A DNA stretch of 64,000 nt from JAYQPQ01 sp038145405 (GCA_038145405.1 JAYQPQ010000002.1:1-64000), one strand, 5' to 3'. Numbered from the stretch's first letter, positions 19,483-28,333 are shown. Program-made: numbers and translations. Notes: generated by a model from the sequence alone, not told the origin.

Positions 19483-20678
19483 GAACGTCCCAGCACGGCG
19501 GCCATACTCGCTGCCAAGCGATCCATCTGTTCTGCCCTCGCCCCCGCCAGATTAATGCGGCTGGACTCAAGCATGTAGATGCCAAAATCGCGACGCAAGG
19601 TGCGCACCTGCTCCAACTCCAACCCCAGCAAGGAAAACATGCCCTGCTGACCGGCGATGGAATCAAAGCGGCTATTGCCCAGGTGACGTGTCAGCGCGCT
19701 GGCCATCAGCCGACGCAGATCGGCTATACGCAGGCGCATCTGCTCCAATTCGGCAAGCCAGGATTGGCGCAATTGCTGATCAGACAGCACTTCGGCAACC
19801 AACCAGGCACCGTGCGCGGGCGGCATGGAATAGACCACGCGGCTGATGCTCATGAGGTTGCTCAGCGTGGCACGCGACTGTTCGGCATTACGCGAAATGC
19901 TGATCAGCGCGCCGGCGCGATCGCGATACAATCCAAAATTCTTCGATGCCGAGTAGGCCAACAACATTTCCGGAACCCGTTCGGCCATCATGCGAAAGCC
20001 CAGCGCGTCCTCCTCAAAGCCTGCACCCATGCCGTGATAGGCGGCATCGACAAAGGGCAGCAGATCGCGCTCCAGCACCAAATCGATCACTTCGCGCCAC
20101 TGATCCAGACTGAGGTCGGCGCCGGTGGGGTTGTGGCAGCTGCCATGCAGCAGCAGGATATCGCCGGCCGGAATCTGTCGAATCTGCTCGCACATGGCGG
20201 CAAAGTCGAGTCTGGACCGGCGGCGATCGTAGTAGGCGTAGGTTTGCAGCTGCAGGCCGGCAGCCTTGAGCAGCGGTATGTGATTGCCCCAGGTGGGGTC
20301 GCTCACCCAGATGCGGGCGTCCTGCCGAATCGACTTCAACAGCTCGGCGGCGATACGCAGGGCAGCCGACCCGCCGGTGGTTTGAATGGTGCCGACGCGC
20401 TGGTCATGCAGGCTGGGATGCGATTCGCCTAGCGCCAGACCGGTGACCAGCGCATTAAAACGCGTGTCGCCGACAACACCCAGGTAGGCCTTGGTGGATT
20501 CCTGCTCCAACAGGCGTCGCTCGGCCAGTTTGACCGCTTGCATAATGGGCGTGTGGCCGGCTTCATCGCAGTACACCCCAACGCTCAGATCAATCTTGTC
20601 GGCACGCGTATCGGCGCGAGCGTCCTGCATCATCTGCAGAATGGGATCGCCGGGTTGAACGGGCAGGTTTTCAAACAT
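19479..20678 (-). CDS. Aromatic/aspartate-type aminotransferase (class I)
   Basis: 399 aa, PLP-dependent. The Schiff-base Lys246 is in YSASKNFGLYRDRAG; SDPTWGNH and GSCHNPTGADL are the cofactor-binding segments; the phosphate-binding Arg is in YRDRAG. Length and motifs fit the AspC/TyrB branch, which transfers amino groups between aromatic amino acids or aspartate and 2-oxoglutarate. TyrB and AspC cannot be separated safely from sequence alone. It is transcribed with msbA (14 bp gap) and overlaps the HAD gene tail-to-tail. Confidence 0.9.
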   Translation of the reverse strand: MFENLPVQPGDPILQMMQDARADTRADKIDLSVGVYCDEAGHTPIMQAVKLAERRLLEQESTKAYLGVVGDTRFNALVTGLALGESHPSLHDQRVGTIQTTGGSAALRIAAELLKSIRQDARIWVSDPTWGNHIPLLKAAGLQLQTYAYYDRRRSRLDFAAMCEQIRQIPAGDILLLHGSCHNPTGADLSLDQWREVIDLVLERDLLPFVDAAYHGMGAGFEEDALGFRMMAERVPEMLLAYSASKNFGLYRDRAGALISISRNAEQSRATLSNLMSISRVVYSMPPAHGAWLVAEVLSDQQLRQSWLAELEQMRLRIADLRRLMASALTRHLGNSRFDSIAGQQGMFSLLGLELEQVRTLRRDFGIYMLESSRINLAGARAEQMDRLAASMAAVLGRS

Positions 20679-20692
20679 GGAGCTGTCCTGAA

Positions 20693-22426
20693 CTAAGGTG
20701 CGTCAAGGTCTTCAAAGGCCGTCGAATGCAATCGGGCATAGGCGCCATTCTTGGCCAGCAATTCCTTGTGGGTGCCGGCCTCGATAATCAGACCCTTCTC
20801 CATCACCAGAATCAGGTCGGCACGCTCAATGGTAGAGAGCCGATGCGCAATGACCAGGGTGGTGCGATCGCGCATGACCACTTCCATGGCCTGTTGAATG
20901 TGACGCTCCGACTCGGTATCCAGGGCGGCAGTGGCCTCATCCAGTATCAGGATGGGAGCGTCGCGCAAAATAGCACGGGCAATGGCCAGGCGTTGGCGCT
21001 GGCCACCGGACAGCAATACGCCGTTTTCACCCACCAGGGTGTCGTAGCCCTGCGGCATTGCTTCGATAAAATCGTGGGCGTGAGCGGCTCGGGCTGCGGC
21101 GATAACCGCCTCGCGTGTTGCACCCTCCGTCGCGCCATAGGCCATGTTGTTGTGCACGCTGTCGTTAAACAGGACGACATCCTGCGACACCATGGCGAAC
21201 TGCGCGCGAAGGTTGGCCAGGCGATAGGCTTCGATGGGCTGACCGTCGAGAGAAATGCCGCCGCTATAGCCGCCATAAAAACGCGGCAGCAGATTGACCA
21301 GTGTAGACTTGCCGCTGCCGGATCGACCCACCAGCGCCACCATCTTGCCCTGCTCAATTTTAAGGTCGATGCCCTTGAGAGCTGGTTCGGACGCGCCGGG
21401 GTAGGTAAAGCGCAGCTGGCAAAATTCGAGTTCGCCGCGCACGCGCTTGACCTGCAGTTGACCCTCATCCGGTTCGCTGGGTGCATCCAGCATTTCAAAG
21501 ATGGATTCGGCCGCTGCCACGCCCTTCTGAATTTGCCCATGCACCTCGCTAATCGAGCGCAACGATTTGGGTAACAGCGCTGCGGCGGTGAGGTAGGCAA
21601 TCAGCACACCGGCCTCATAGTCTTCGCGCATGGTCAGCACCGCATACATGACTACCGACATGGCGGAAATCACCAGGAACTGCATGACCGGTGAGTTCAG
21701 GGCGTTGGTAAACTCAAACTTGAGGGCCTGACGCAGGTTTTCCTTGCTGGCCTGCATGAAGCGCTGGATCTCGCGCGATTCGCCGCCGTGAATACGCACA
21801 ACGCGGTAGCCGGTGACGGTCTCCGAGGTGACTCGTGCGATGTCGCCCATGGCATTCTGAATGCGGCTACTGAGACGACGCATGCGGCGACCCACCCAGT
21901 TCACCAGAAAGCCGATCGCCGGTCCGATGCAAACAAAGATCAGGGTGAGCTTCCAGTTGTTGTAAAGCAGGTAGGCAAACAGGGCGATCACCGTCATGCC
22001 CTCGCGAAACAGCACGGTGATGGCTTTGGTGGCAGCGTTGGTCACCATGTTCACATTAAAGGTGATTTTCGATACCAGATGCCCGGTATTCTGCCGATCG
22101 TAGTAGCTCGAGGGCAGCAACAGCATGTGGTTGAACAAGGCGCAACGCAGGTCGTGCACCACCCCCTGGCCGACAAAGCTGATGAAATAGGTGCCGCCAA
22201 AACTGCCGAGTCCGCGCACCATAGCAATGACGACGCCGGCCAGGGGAACCTGATAAACCAGGTTTTGCGGTCCCCCCTGCAGGGCCTCGACAAAGTATTG
22301 CATCAGAGCAGCGAAGGCGGGCTGGGACAAGGCAAAGAGCAGGTTGCCACCGATGCTGAGGGCGAACAGTCCGCTGTAGGGTTTGACGTAGGTCAGCAGA
22401 CGCCGATAGGGGCTGGCTGGTTTCAT
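20693..22426 (-). CDS. msbA: Lipid A flippase, ABC transporter ATP-binding/permease
   Basis: 577 aa, the normal size of MsbA. An N-terminal six-helix ABC exporter domain is fused to an ATPase domain. The ATPase shows Walker A GRSGSGKSTLVNLLPRFY, signature LSGGQRQR and Walker B ILILDEATAALD, then the H-loop His in VIAHRLSTI. It flips lipid A-core across the inner membrane for outer membrane assembly. Its ATG overlaps the stop of the upstream GspE-like gene by one base (TAATG), which suggests translational coupling. No lpxK is adjacent, unlike in enterobacteria. Confidence 0.93.
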   Translation of the reverse strand: MKPASPYRRLLTYVKPYSGLFALSIGGNLLFALSQPAFAALMQYFVEALQGGPQNLVYQVPLAGVVIAMVRGLGSFGGTYFISFVGQGVVHDLRCALFNHMLLLPSSYYDRQNTGHLVSKITFNVNMVTNAATKAITVLFREGMTVIALFAYLLYNNWKLTLIFVCIGPAIGFLVNWVGRRMRRLSSRIQNAMGDIARVTSETVTGYRVVRIHGGESREIQRFMQASKENLRQALKFEFTNALNSPVMQFLVISAMSVVMYAVLTMREDYEAGVLIAYLTAAALLPKSLRSISEVHGQIQKGVAAAESIFEMLDAPSEPDEGQLQVKRVRGELEFCQLRFTYPGASEPALKGIDLKIEQGKMVALVGRSGSGKSTLVNLLPRFYGGYSGGISLDGQPIEAYRLANLRAQFAMVSQDVVLFNDSVHNNMAYGATEGATREAVIAAARAAHAHDFIEAMPQGYDTLVGENGVLLSGGQRQRLAIARAILRDAPILILDEATAALDTESERHIQQAMEVVMRDRTTLVIAHRLSTIERADLILVMEKGLIIEAGTHKELLAKNGAYARLHSTAFEDLDAP

Positions 22427-23205
22427 TACCCGGCTTCCTGAGCGTCGAGCAAATGGGGGGTCACGCGGAAAACCTCTTCAATGGTGGTATCGCCGCGGGC
22501 GACTTTCAGTGCGCCCGCATAGCGCAGATGGTGCCAGCCGCTGCGTACGGCCTCGCTGCGCGCGGCGTCCAAATCGCTTTGATCCTGGATCTGGTTGCGC
22601 TGGCGATCGGGAATCAGAAGCTCATAGATGCCCTGGCGGCCCCGATAGCCGGTGTTGCGGCACTCCAGGCAACCTCCAGCCGCATAAAGCTGTGCCTGCA
22701 TCGGCAAAGCGTCGCCAACCAGCGAGCACCAGGCGCCGGCCTCTGCCGGTACCTGCCGACGACAGGCGGTACAAAGCCGGCGAACCAGGCGCACCTTGCG
22801 TCGGGTCATCTGTTCGATACTGCTGACCCAGTCGGTGCGATCCGGCCTGGCCGTCGCAATCACAATGGCTTTGGCTGTGCTCTCCACACAGAGAATCTGA
22901 TGGCTCTTGGCAAAGCCAAAGCTCATCACTGCGGTGGTTTTCTCGACGTCGATGGACAGCGGATTAATACTGACAAAGGGAATCGCCAGACGCTCGGCGA
23001 GCCATTGGGTGAGCAGGCCTGAACTGAGGCGTCGACTTGGTTGGCGGCGATCGACCAAATCCATGCGACTGAGCGCCAGGATGGGATGCTGTTGGGTCGA
23101 TCCGCCCTGAGCGCGGCGAGCATCTGCCTGGTCGATAATGCCTTCCTCAACCAGGTCACGTACCAGGGAACCCAGCGCAATCTTGGTAGTGGTGGATGCC
23201 GTCAC
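22426..23205 (-). CDS. GspE/PilB-like protein lacking the ATPase core
   Basis: 259 aa. Residues ~10-140 match the N-terminal domain of type II secretion/type IV pilus ATPases (LGSLVRDLVEEGIID, AIPFVSINPL, FGFAKSHQILCV). Residues ~141-257 match the extreme C-terminal part, including the CxxC...CxxC zinc motif (Cys145, 148, 179, 182) in RRLCTACRR and GGCLECRNTGYRGRQGIYELL. The ~300 residues between, with Walker A, Asp box and Walker B, are absent, although the frame is intact. No ATPase activity is possible. The join is near 22785, where KVRLV meets LVRRLC. It is coupled to msbA. It is either a decaying gspE/pilB or a repurposed scaffold; I favour internal deletion. Confidence 0.75.
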   Translation of the reverse strand: MTASTTTKIALGSLVRDLVEEGIIDQADARRAQGGSTQQHPILALSRMDLVDRRQPSRRLSSGLLTQWLAERLAIPFVSINPLSIDVEKTTAVMSFGFAKSHQILCVESTAKAIVIATARPDRTDWVSSIEQMTRRKVRLVRRLCTACRRQVPAEAGAWCSLVGDALPMQAQLYAAGGCLECRNTGYRGRQGIYELLIPDRQRNQIQDQSDLDAARSEAVRSGWHHLRYAGALKVARGDTTIEEVFRVTPHLLDAQEAG

Positions 23206-23271
23206 TCAGGAGCCTTTTTGGTGTAGGCTGGCATTGTACCCCCTCGATAAAAATACTGGCTATCTGAGCCC

Positions 23272-24423
23272 ATGCCGAAACGACTACCACCGCTCGACCA
23301 GATGCTCGACCGCCTGATTGCCCACCCCTCGGTCAGTTCGACTCAGAAGGAGCTGGATAGCGGCAACCGCGCGGTCATCGATGAACTCGCCAATTGGCTT
23401 GGCGATCTGGGATTTCGTATCGATATCCATCCGCTTTGCGCCGATGGTCAGAAGGCGAATCTGGTAGCGCGTCTTAGTCAGGGCGAAGGCGGGCTGATTT
23501 TTTCCGGCCATACCGATACGGTTCCCTGCGACGAAAACCTCTGGCAGTCCGACCCCTTCCGTGCCACCCGCACGGACGCCGGGTTCCGTGGCCTGGGTGC
23601 CACGGATATGAAGGGCTTTTTCGCCGTCGTGCTGGAGGCGCTGCAGGATATTCCGCTACATCAGTTACAGCAGCCGCTAACCCTGGTGGCTACGGCAGAT
23701 GAGGAGTCCAGCTTTGCCGGTGCCAAGGCGCTGGGCGATCTGGATTTGCCGCGCCAGGCTGGCGTCATTATTGGTGAGCCGACCGATATGCGGCCGGTTA
23801 ATCTGCACAAGGGCATCATGATGGAAGCTATCCGGGTCACCGGAGTGGCCGGTCACTCTTCCGATCCAAGCCTGGGCATCAATGCACTTGAGGTCATGGG
23901 GGAGGTGCTTGGAGAACTGCTGGCCTTTCGTCAGCAGCTGCAGTCGACCTACCGCCACGAAGGCTTCAGCCTGCCTATGCCGACACTGAACCCGGGTTGC
24001 ATTCACGGCGGCGACAACCCCAACCGCATTTGCAGCAAATGTGAAATCCAGTTTGATCTGCGCCTGATTCCGGGAATGCAGCCAGGGGAACTGCAGCAGG
24101 CTATCGATGAACGGCTGCTGCCGATTGCCAAGCGCTGGCAGGTTCCCATCGAGCGTCGCAGCCTGCTCGATCCCGTGCACGCCTTTGAACAGCCCCCTGA
24201 ATCCGAACTGGTACGTCAGCTATCGGCGCTCACCGGCCAAGCTCCGCGCGCGGTAGCCTTCGCCACCGAGGCGCCCTTTTACCAGCAGCTCGGCCTGGAC
24301 ACCCTAATCCTGGGTCCCGGTTCCATCAGCCAGGCGCACCAAGCCAATGAGATGATCTCGCTCGAGCAGATAGAACAGGGCAAAGATATTTATCAGAAAA
24401 TCATCAGAAAGTTCTGTTTTTAG
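23272..24423 (+). CDS. argE: Acetylornithine deacetylase
   Basis: 383 aa, equal to the E. coli enzyme. This zinc M20 peptidase-family enzyme removes acetate from N-acetylornithine in linear arginine synthesis. The metal motifs are SGHTDTVPCD, GLGATDMKGF and TADEESSFAGA; a late GPGSISQAHQANE supplies the last ligand. The dimerisation domain lies between. It is followed at 77 bp by argA on the same strand, a common gammaproteobacterial pair. It is divergent from the GspE-like gene. Confidence 0.94.
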   Translation: MPKRLPPLDQMLDRLIAHPSVSSTQKELDSGNRAVIDELANWLGDLGFRIDIHPLCADGQKANLVARLSQGEGGLIFSGHTDTVPCDENLWQSDPFRATRTDAGFRGLGATDMKGFFAVVLEALQDIPLHQLQQPLTLVATADEESSFAGAKALGDLDLPRQAGVIIGEPTDMRPVNLHKGIMMEAIRVTGVAGHSSDPSLGINALEVMGEVLGELLAFRQQLQSTYRHEGFSLPMPTLNPGCIHGGDNPNRICSKCEIQFDLRLIPGMQPGELQQAIDERLLPIAKRWQVPIERRSLLDPVHAFEQPPESELVRQLSALTGQAPRAVAFATEAPFYQQLGLDTLILGPGSISQAHQANEMISLEQIEQGKDIYQKIIRKFCF

Positions 24424-24446
24424 CTTAGATAACTCGCATTATTCTC

Positions 24447-24474
24447 TTTTAATAAACACTTTGTTTTATTAAAA
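24447..24474. promoter_or_regulatory. Perfect AT-rich inverted repeat upstream of argA
   Basis: TTTTAATAAA (24447-24456) and TTTATTAAAA (24465-24474) are exact reverse complements separated by eight bases (CACTTTGT). It lies in the argE-argA gap, 27 bases before the argA start. It contains no GC and so is not a terminator. It is not the E. coli ARG box in this spacing, but an operator for ArgR or for a dimeric helix-turn-helix protein is plausible. The AT-rich sequence may also hold the argA promoter. Confidence 0.5.
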
Positions 24475-24500
24475 TGCGCATCTCTCCCCGGGAGCGCACC

Positions 24501-26003
24501 ATGGATCACTATCTGGCTCAACTGGAAAATTGGCGCAAGGCACAGAGCGGCAAGAAGGCCCGCAAGGTGTATATGGCCGAACAGCTGGGCTTACCCAGCG
24601 TTACCAACTACACCAATTGGCTGCGTCGAGGCAGCTTGCCGAAGGCCTACATCGATAAGGCGCGTACCTTTCTCGAGCAGCAGGCTAGTGGTCAGTTTGC
24701 CTTCAGCACCCTGGACTCCGGCTTTATCAGCCGGTTTCGCCATGCCGCGCCCTACATTCAGGCACACCGGGATCGGGTGGTGGTGGTGGCCATGCCAGGC
24801 GACGCCTTCGATTCCCCGGTTTTCGATCATCTGATTCACGATCTCGCTCTGCTCGCCTGTCTAGGAATCAAGCTGGTGATTGTGCACGGCGCGCGCGCGC
24901 AAATTGACGCCAGCCTCGAGCGGGCCGGCCTGGTGACTCGCATTGTCGAACAGATTCGCGTCACCGAGGATGATCAACTTCCCTTGGTGGTGCAGTCGAT
25001 TAACGATCTGACCACACGTCTGCTGTCTGCCTTCAGCACCGGCCTGCCAAATACGCCGCGCTTTGGTGTTCAGCTGTCAGTGATGAGCGGCAATTTCGTT
25101 GTTGCCCGCCCCATGGGCGTTCGACATGGCGTCGATTTTCAGCACACCGGCGTCGTGCGGCAGATCCAAGCGGATCGCATCCGCTCCGCCATCGACAACG
25201 GCAATATTGTTATCGTGCCTTCCCTTGGTTACTCGCTGACCGGCGAGCTGTTCAATCTGGGTATTCAGGATCTGGTGTCTGAGATCGCTATGACGCTCCG
25301 CGCTGACAAGCTCATTTGTTTAACCACGGCACGGGTGATTGGGCAACTCGAATTGGGCGCCGGCACGGTGATAGATGCCGGCGAACTCGAGCGCATCATG
25401 AATCACCTGGAGGAGCCTGCAGCACTGCTGCAGTCGATCACTCCCAAGGTGCTGGGCAGCGGTTGCCGCTGCCACCTGATTGATTTCAATTCGGATGGCG
25501 CATTGCTGCAGGAGCTGTTCACACCCGAGGGCCAGGGCGTGATGGTAGTGGACGAGGACTATCAGAAATTGCGCAAGGCCAACATTGAAGATATCGGTGG
25601 CATTCTGGACTTGATTCGCCCGCTGGAGGATCGCGGCGTGCTGGTCAAGCGCTCACGCGACCTGATCGAGCGCCACATCGACTATTATATGGTGATCGAG
25701 TGCGATGCCATGATCGTGGCCTGTGGCGCCATGATTCCCTATAGCACGCATACTGCAGAACTGGCCTGCATCGCCACGCATCCTGGATTCAGCAACCAGG
25801 GCCTGGGCCGTCGGCTGGTAGACGCGCTGGTAAGCATGGCGCGCAAGGGAGGCATGAAACGCGTCTTTACTCTCACCACCGAGGGCGAGCACTGGTTTAT
25901 TGAGCGCAGCTTTCGCGAAGCCAGTCTGTACGATCTGCCCGACGAGAAAAAGCAGGCCTACAACTACCAGCGCAACTCCAAGGTGCTGATTCGCGAAATC
26001 TGA
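24501..26003 (+). CDS. argA: N-acetylglutamate synthase with N-terminal extension
   Basis: 500 aa from the ATG at 24501, which has GGAG eight bases upstream; an ATG at 24474 overlaps the inverted repeat and is less likely. From about residue 75 the protein matches ArgA: an amino acid kinase-like domain (FRHAAPYIQAHRDRVVVV, VHGARAQID, SVMSGNFVVARPMGV) followed by a GNAT acetyltransferase domain (GGILDLIRPLEDRGVLVKRS, HPGFSNQGLGRRL, RNSKVLIREI). It makes N-acetylglutamate, the first step of arginine synthesis, with feedback control through the kinase-like domain. The first ~65 residues are extra relative to the 443-residue E. coli protein and look like a small helix-turn-helix (VYMAEQLGLPSVTNYTNWL). 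Confidence 0.92.
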   Translation: MDHYLAQLENWRKAQSGKKARKVYMAEQLGLPSVTNYTNWLRRGSLPKAYIDKARTFLEQQASGQFAFSTLDSGFISRFRHAAPYIQAHRDRVVVVAMPGDAFDSPVFDHLIHDLALLACLGIKLVIVHGARAQIDASLERAGLVTRIVEQIRVTEDDQLPLVVQSINDLTTRLLSAFSTGLPNTPRFGVQLSVMSGNFVVARPMGVRHGVDFQHTGVVRQIQADRIRSAIDNGNIVIVPSLGYSLTGELFNLGIQDLVSEIAMTLRADKLICLTTARVIGQLELGAGTVIDAGELERIMNHLEEPAALLQSITPKVLGSGCRCHLIDFNSDGALLQELFTPEGQGVMVVDEDYQKLRKANIEDIGGILDLIRPLEDRGVLVKRSRDLIERHIDYYMVIECDAMIVACGAMIPYSTHTAELACIATHPGFSNQGLGRRLVDALVSMARKGGMKRVFTLTTEGEHWFIERSFREASLYDLPDEKKQAYNYQRNSKVLIREI

Positions 26004-26020
26004 GCCGGGCCTGGCCCGGC
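26004..26020. other. Short perfect hairpin between convergent argA and tonB
   Basis: GCCGGGC-CTG-GCCCGGC starts at the base after the argA stop codon. It is a very stable 7-bp stem without a T run on either strand, so it is at best a weak terminator or 3'-end stabiliser for argA. Confidence 0.45.
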
Positions 26021-26031
26021 TAAGTAGCCGG

Positions 26032-26640
26032 CTATGCAGTTATCTCAAAGCGAAACTGCTCCTGGTGCCGGGTTTCGACTGGCTGCCCGTTGACTCGACG
26101 TGGCTGATATTTGAGCCGTGCCGCAGCGCGCTCGGTGGCGCTGGCGAAGATCCGGTTAGAGCAGGCTTCGACTACGATGTCGCGGGTGGTGCCAGCTGTG
26201 GTCACGATAAAGCTCACCGTGCAGTAACCTTCCAGCCCTCGCTCCAAGGCGGAAGGCGGGTATTCCGGCTGTACCGCAACGATCATCAGCAGATTGCCAT
26301 CGCCGGCGCCATTAATCACGGGATCAACCGGATCTACTGGCTCCGGACCAATCGGTTCGAGGTAACCGCCAGGTTCTTTCGGTTCAGTGAAGGTGGGGCG
26401 CGTCGGCGGAGGCAGCACCGGTTCCGGAGTTTGGAGTTCCTCGTCCAGCGGCGGCGGTAGGGGCGGGGAATCCTGCCAAATATCTACCATGCTAAAGGTT
26501 TCTATCGGATCCGGTTCACCCAGGTCTACGCTGATCATGGCGTTCAACCCCAGAAACAGCAGGAATACGACTAGACTGGCGAGCGTTGCGGCGGGGAAAT
26601 AGGGAAAATCAACTCTCGGTTTGAAACTCCTGCTTGTCAT
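26032..26640 (-). CDS. TonB family energy transducer (second paralogue)
   Basis: 202 aa from the ATG at 26640, which has a strong AAGGAGGG ribosome binding site. One membrane anchor (about residues 18-37), a Pro-rich periplasmic spacer (PPLPPPLDEEL, PVLPPPTRP) and a C-terminal TonB domain (PEYPPSALERGLEGYCTVSF, IVTTAGTTRDI, RLKYQPRRVNG) are visible. TonB proteins carry the energy of the proton gradient to outer membrane receptors. The C-terminal domain is closely similar to the TonB at 28334, so the two arose by duplication. It is separated from the main cluster by a terminator and about 250 bp, and so has its own promoter. It has no own ExbB/ExbD here and probably borrows that set. Confidence 0.88.
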   Translation of the reverse strand: MTSRSFKPRVDFPYFPAATLASLVVFLLFLGLNAMISVDLGEPDPIETFSMVDIWQDSPPLPPPLDEELQTPEPVLPPPTRPTFTEPKEPGGYLEPIGPEPVDPVDPVINGAGDGNLLMIVAVQPEYPPSALERGLEGYCTVSFIVTTAGTTRDIVVEACSNRIFASATERAAARLKYQPRRVNGQPVETRHQEQFRFEITA

Positions 26641-26891
26641 GCTTCTACCCTCCTTAGTTGTCCGGAGCGAAATGCCTAGCGCCACTCAGTCGGCGGACAA
26701 GCTGCGTTGCATACCCGGTCGGTGCTTTTACCTCAAAGTCACTGCTGAGGAGCAGAGCGCCTTGATTCAAGCTACGCCTCTGCCCTCCTGCTGTCCCAAT
26801 TGTTAATTTATATTAAGCGCCTACTTTCCCGACTATCGTAGCGTCAGCCTGGCGATGCCAGAAATGGGCAGCGACTTTGGCCAGGCCACAA

Positions 26892-26920
26892 AAAAAGGCC
26901 GGTCGGTGACCGGCCTTTTT
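26892..26920 (-). terminator. Rho-independent terminator of the TonB cluster
   Basis: An 8-bp stem GGCCGGTC-GGT-GACCGGCC is flanked by A and T runs and lies 19 bases past the stop codon of the TPR gene. It ends the minus-strand TonB energy operon. Confidence 0.92.
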
Positions 26921-26938
26921 GCGTCCAGCTAATTTGGT

Positions 26939-28294
26939 CTAGCCGTTGATATCCCGGCGAATCGCATCGATATCAATACCGGAGGCGCGCAATTGACGCT
27001 CGCGCGCCGCTTCGCTTTCCGTGTAGCGAATCCAGGTGCGTGCGTACTCGATGCTGTCGGCATCGCGCACGGCACGGAACAAGCGCAGGGCTTCATCGTA
27101 ACGATACATGTAAAGCAGGGAGATGCCGGCTTGCAGACGCACTGCATCGGGCTCTTCCAAACCGCCCTTTTCCAGAGCTTCCATTGCCGCTTCGTAGCCT
27201 TCCCCGTAGCGCTCCATGGAGTTATAGATATTGGCCAGACGGGCAAAAGACTCGCCGTTTTCTGCCAGCTGAGCTGCACGCTCCATCCAGGTTAGTGCCT
27301 TATTGAAGTCATGCGCGGTGTAATAAGCCTGGCCGATGATTTGAAAATTCTTTTCATTCTCTTCGATCAGGCCGTCTTCCATGCCCTTGATGATGACTTC
27401 TGCACCCTGTACAGGGGCACCTTTGGACATATACATAAAGCCCAGGCCCAGTGCCTGACTCTCTGAGGTCAAGCCACCTTGCAGCCAGGCCAGGTCATAA
27501 GCGGCCATTTGCTGGTCGATCTGCTCGAGTTCGGCGTACATACCACCCAGTTCTCGCCAGTAGCGGACATTGGGATAATAAACAATCAGCTTTTTGAGAA
27601 TCTCAATAACCTTGGGAAAGTTATTGCGGGTGTAGTAGATGGTGCGCTGAATGGCGTACCAGTTCTCCTGACCGATTTCACCGATATCCTCGCGCATGGT
27701 GATGGCGCGCTCGATATAGCTCAATGAATTGTCGAAGTCTTCCAGGCTGTAGTAGATGGTTCCGATCAGCGCATAGTCATTGGCGCCGATAATGGTCTGG
27801 TAGGACATCCACTCGAGATAGAGGTCCAGTGCCTGCTGGTACTCCTCGTCAATCATGTGCAACTGGGCCAGCGTCTTGATGGTACGAACCACCAGTGGCG
27901 CGTTGGCCTCAGGCTCGTCGATCACGCGACGGTAATAGCCTTTGGCCTGTTGATTATCTTCCAACAAGTAGTAGATAAAACCGTAAAGATTATAGACCTC
28001 AGCCTTTTCGTGGCTGGGCAGACGATCCACGTTGACCTTGCGAATTTCAACCAGCGCTGCTTGCGGATTGGGTTCCGGTACCGGCCCACCCTCCACTTCG
28101 GGTTCTGGCGCCAGGAAAGCGCGTACCGGATCCAGTGCTCTTGCCGTGGTCGGGCTCAAGGCACGAACGCGGGCGGTTTCGACATCTTCAAAGCGGCGCT
28201 CTTCTTCCTGAGCCTGCAAGGGCAGACTCGTTACCGCCGAGATAGCCATCAGGGCGGCTACGAAGGTAGCCTGTAGCTTAAAGTTAATGCCCAT
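26939..28294 (-). CDS. Periplasmic TPR protein of the TonB energy cluster
   Basis: 451 aa. A signal peptide (ATFVAALMAISAVTSLPLQAQ) is followed by an acidic Pro-rich stretch and then many tetratricopeptide-like helical repeats (YNLYGFIYYLLEDNQQAKGY, LIGTIYYSLEDFDNSL, IIGQAYYTAHDFNKAL, LANIYNSMERYGEGYE). TPR proteins act as protein-binding scaffolds. It is last in the operon after DUF3450, TtpC, ExbB, ExbD and TonB, an order known from TonB2-type loci of marine gammaproteobacteria. A role in assembling or modulating the transducer complex is inference. Confidence 0.85.
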   Translation of the reverse strand: MGINFKLQATFVAALMAISAVTSLPLQAQEEERRFEDVETARVRALSPTTARALDPVRAFLAPEPEVEGGPVPEPNPQAALVEIRKVNVDRLPSHEKAEVYNLYGFIYYLLEDNQQAKGYYRRVIDEPEANAPLVVRTIKTLAQLHMIDEEYQQALDLYLEWMSYQTIIGANDYALIGTIYYSLEDFDNSLSYIERAITMREDIGEIGQENWYAIQRTIYYTRNNFPKVIEILKKLIVYYPNVRYWRELGGMYAELEQIDQQMAAYDLAWLQGGLTSESQALGLGFMYMSKGAPVQGAEVIIKGMEDGLIEENEKNFQIIGQAYYTAHDFNKALTWMERAAQLAENGESFARLANIYNSMERYGEGYEAAMEALEKGGLEEPDAVRLQAGISLLYMYRYDEALRLFRAVRDADSIEYARTWIRYTESEAARERQLRASGIDIDAIRRDING

Positions 28295-28333
28295 ATCTCC
28301 CTCTAACTCCTCATCAACTGACGCGCAAAAACC

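Noticed and set aside
26641..26891. A Fur box or other iron operator upstream of the second tonB
   Set aside because: An AT-rich patch near 26800-26818 exists, but it does not match the Fur consensus. No iron-regulated control can be claimed.
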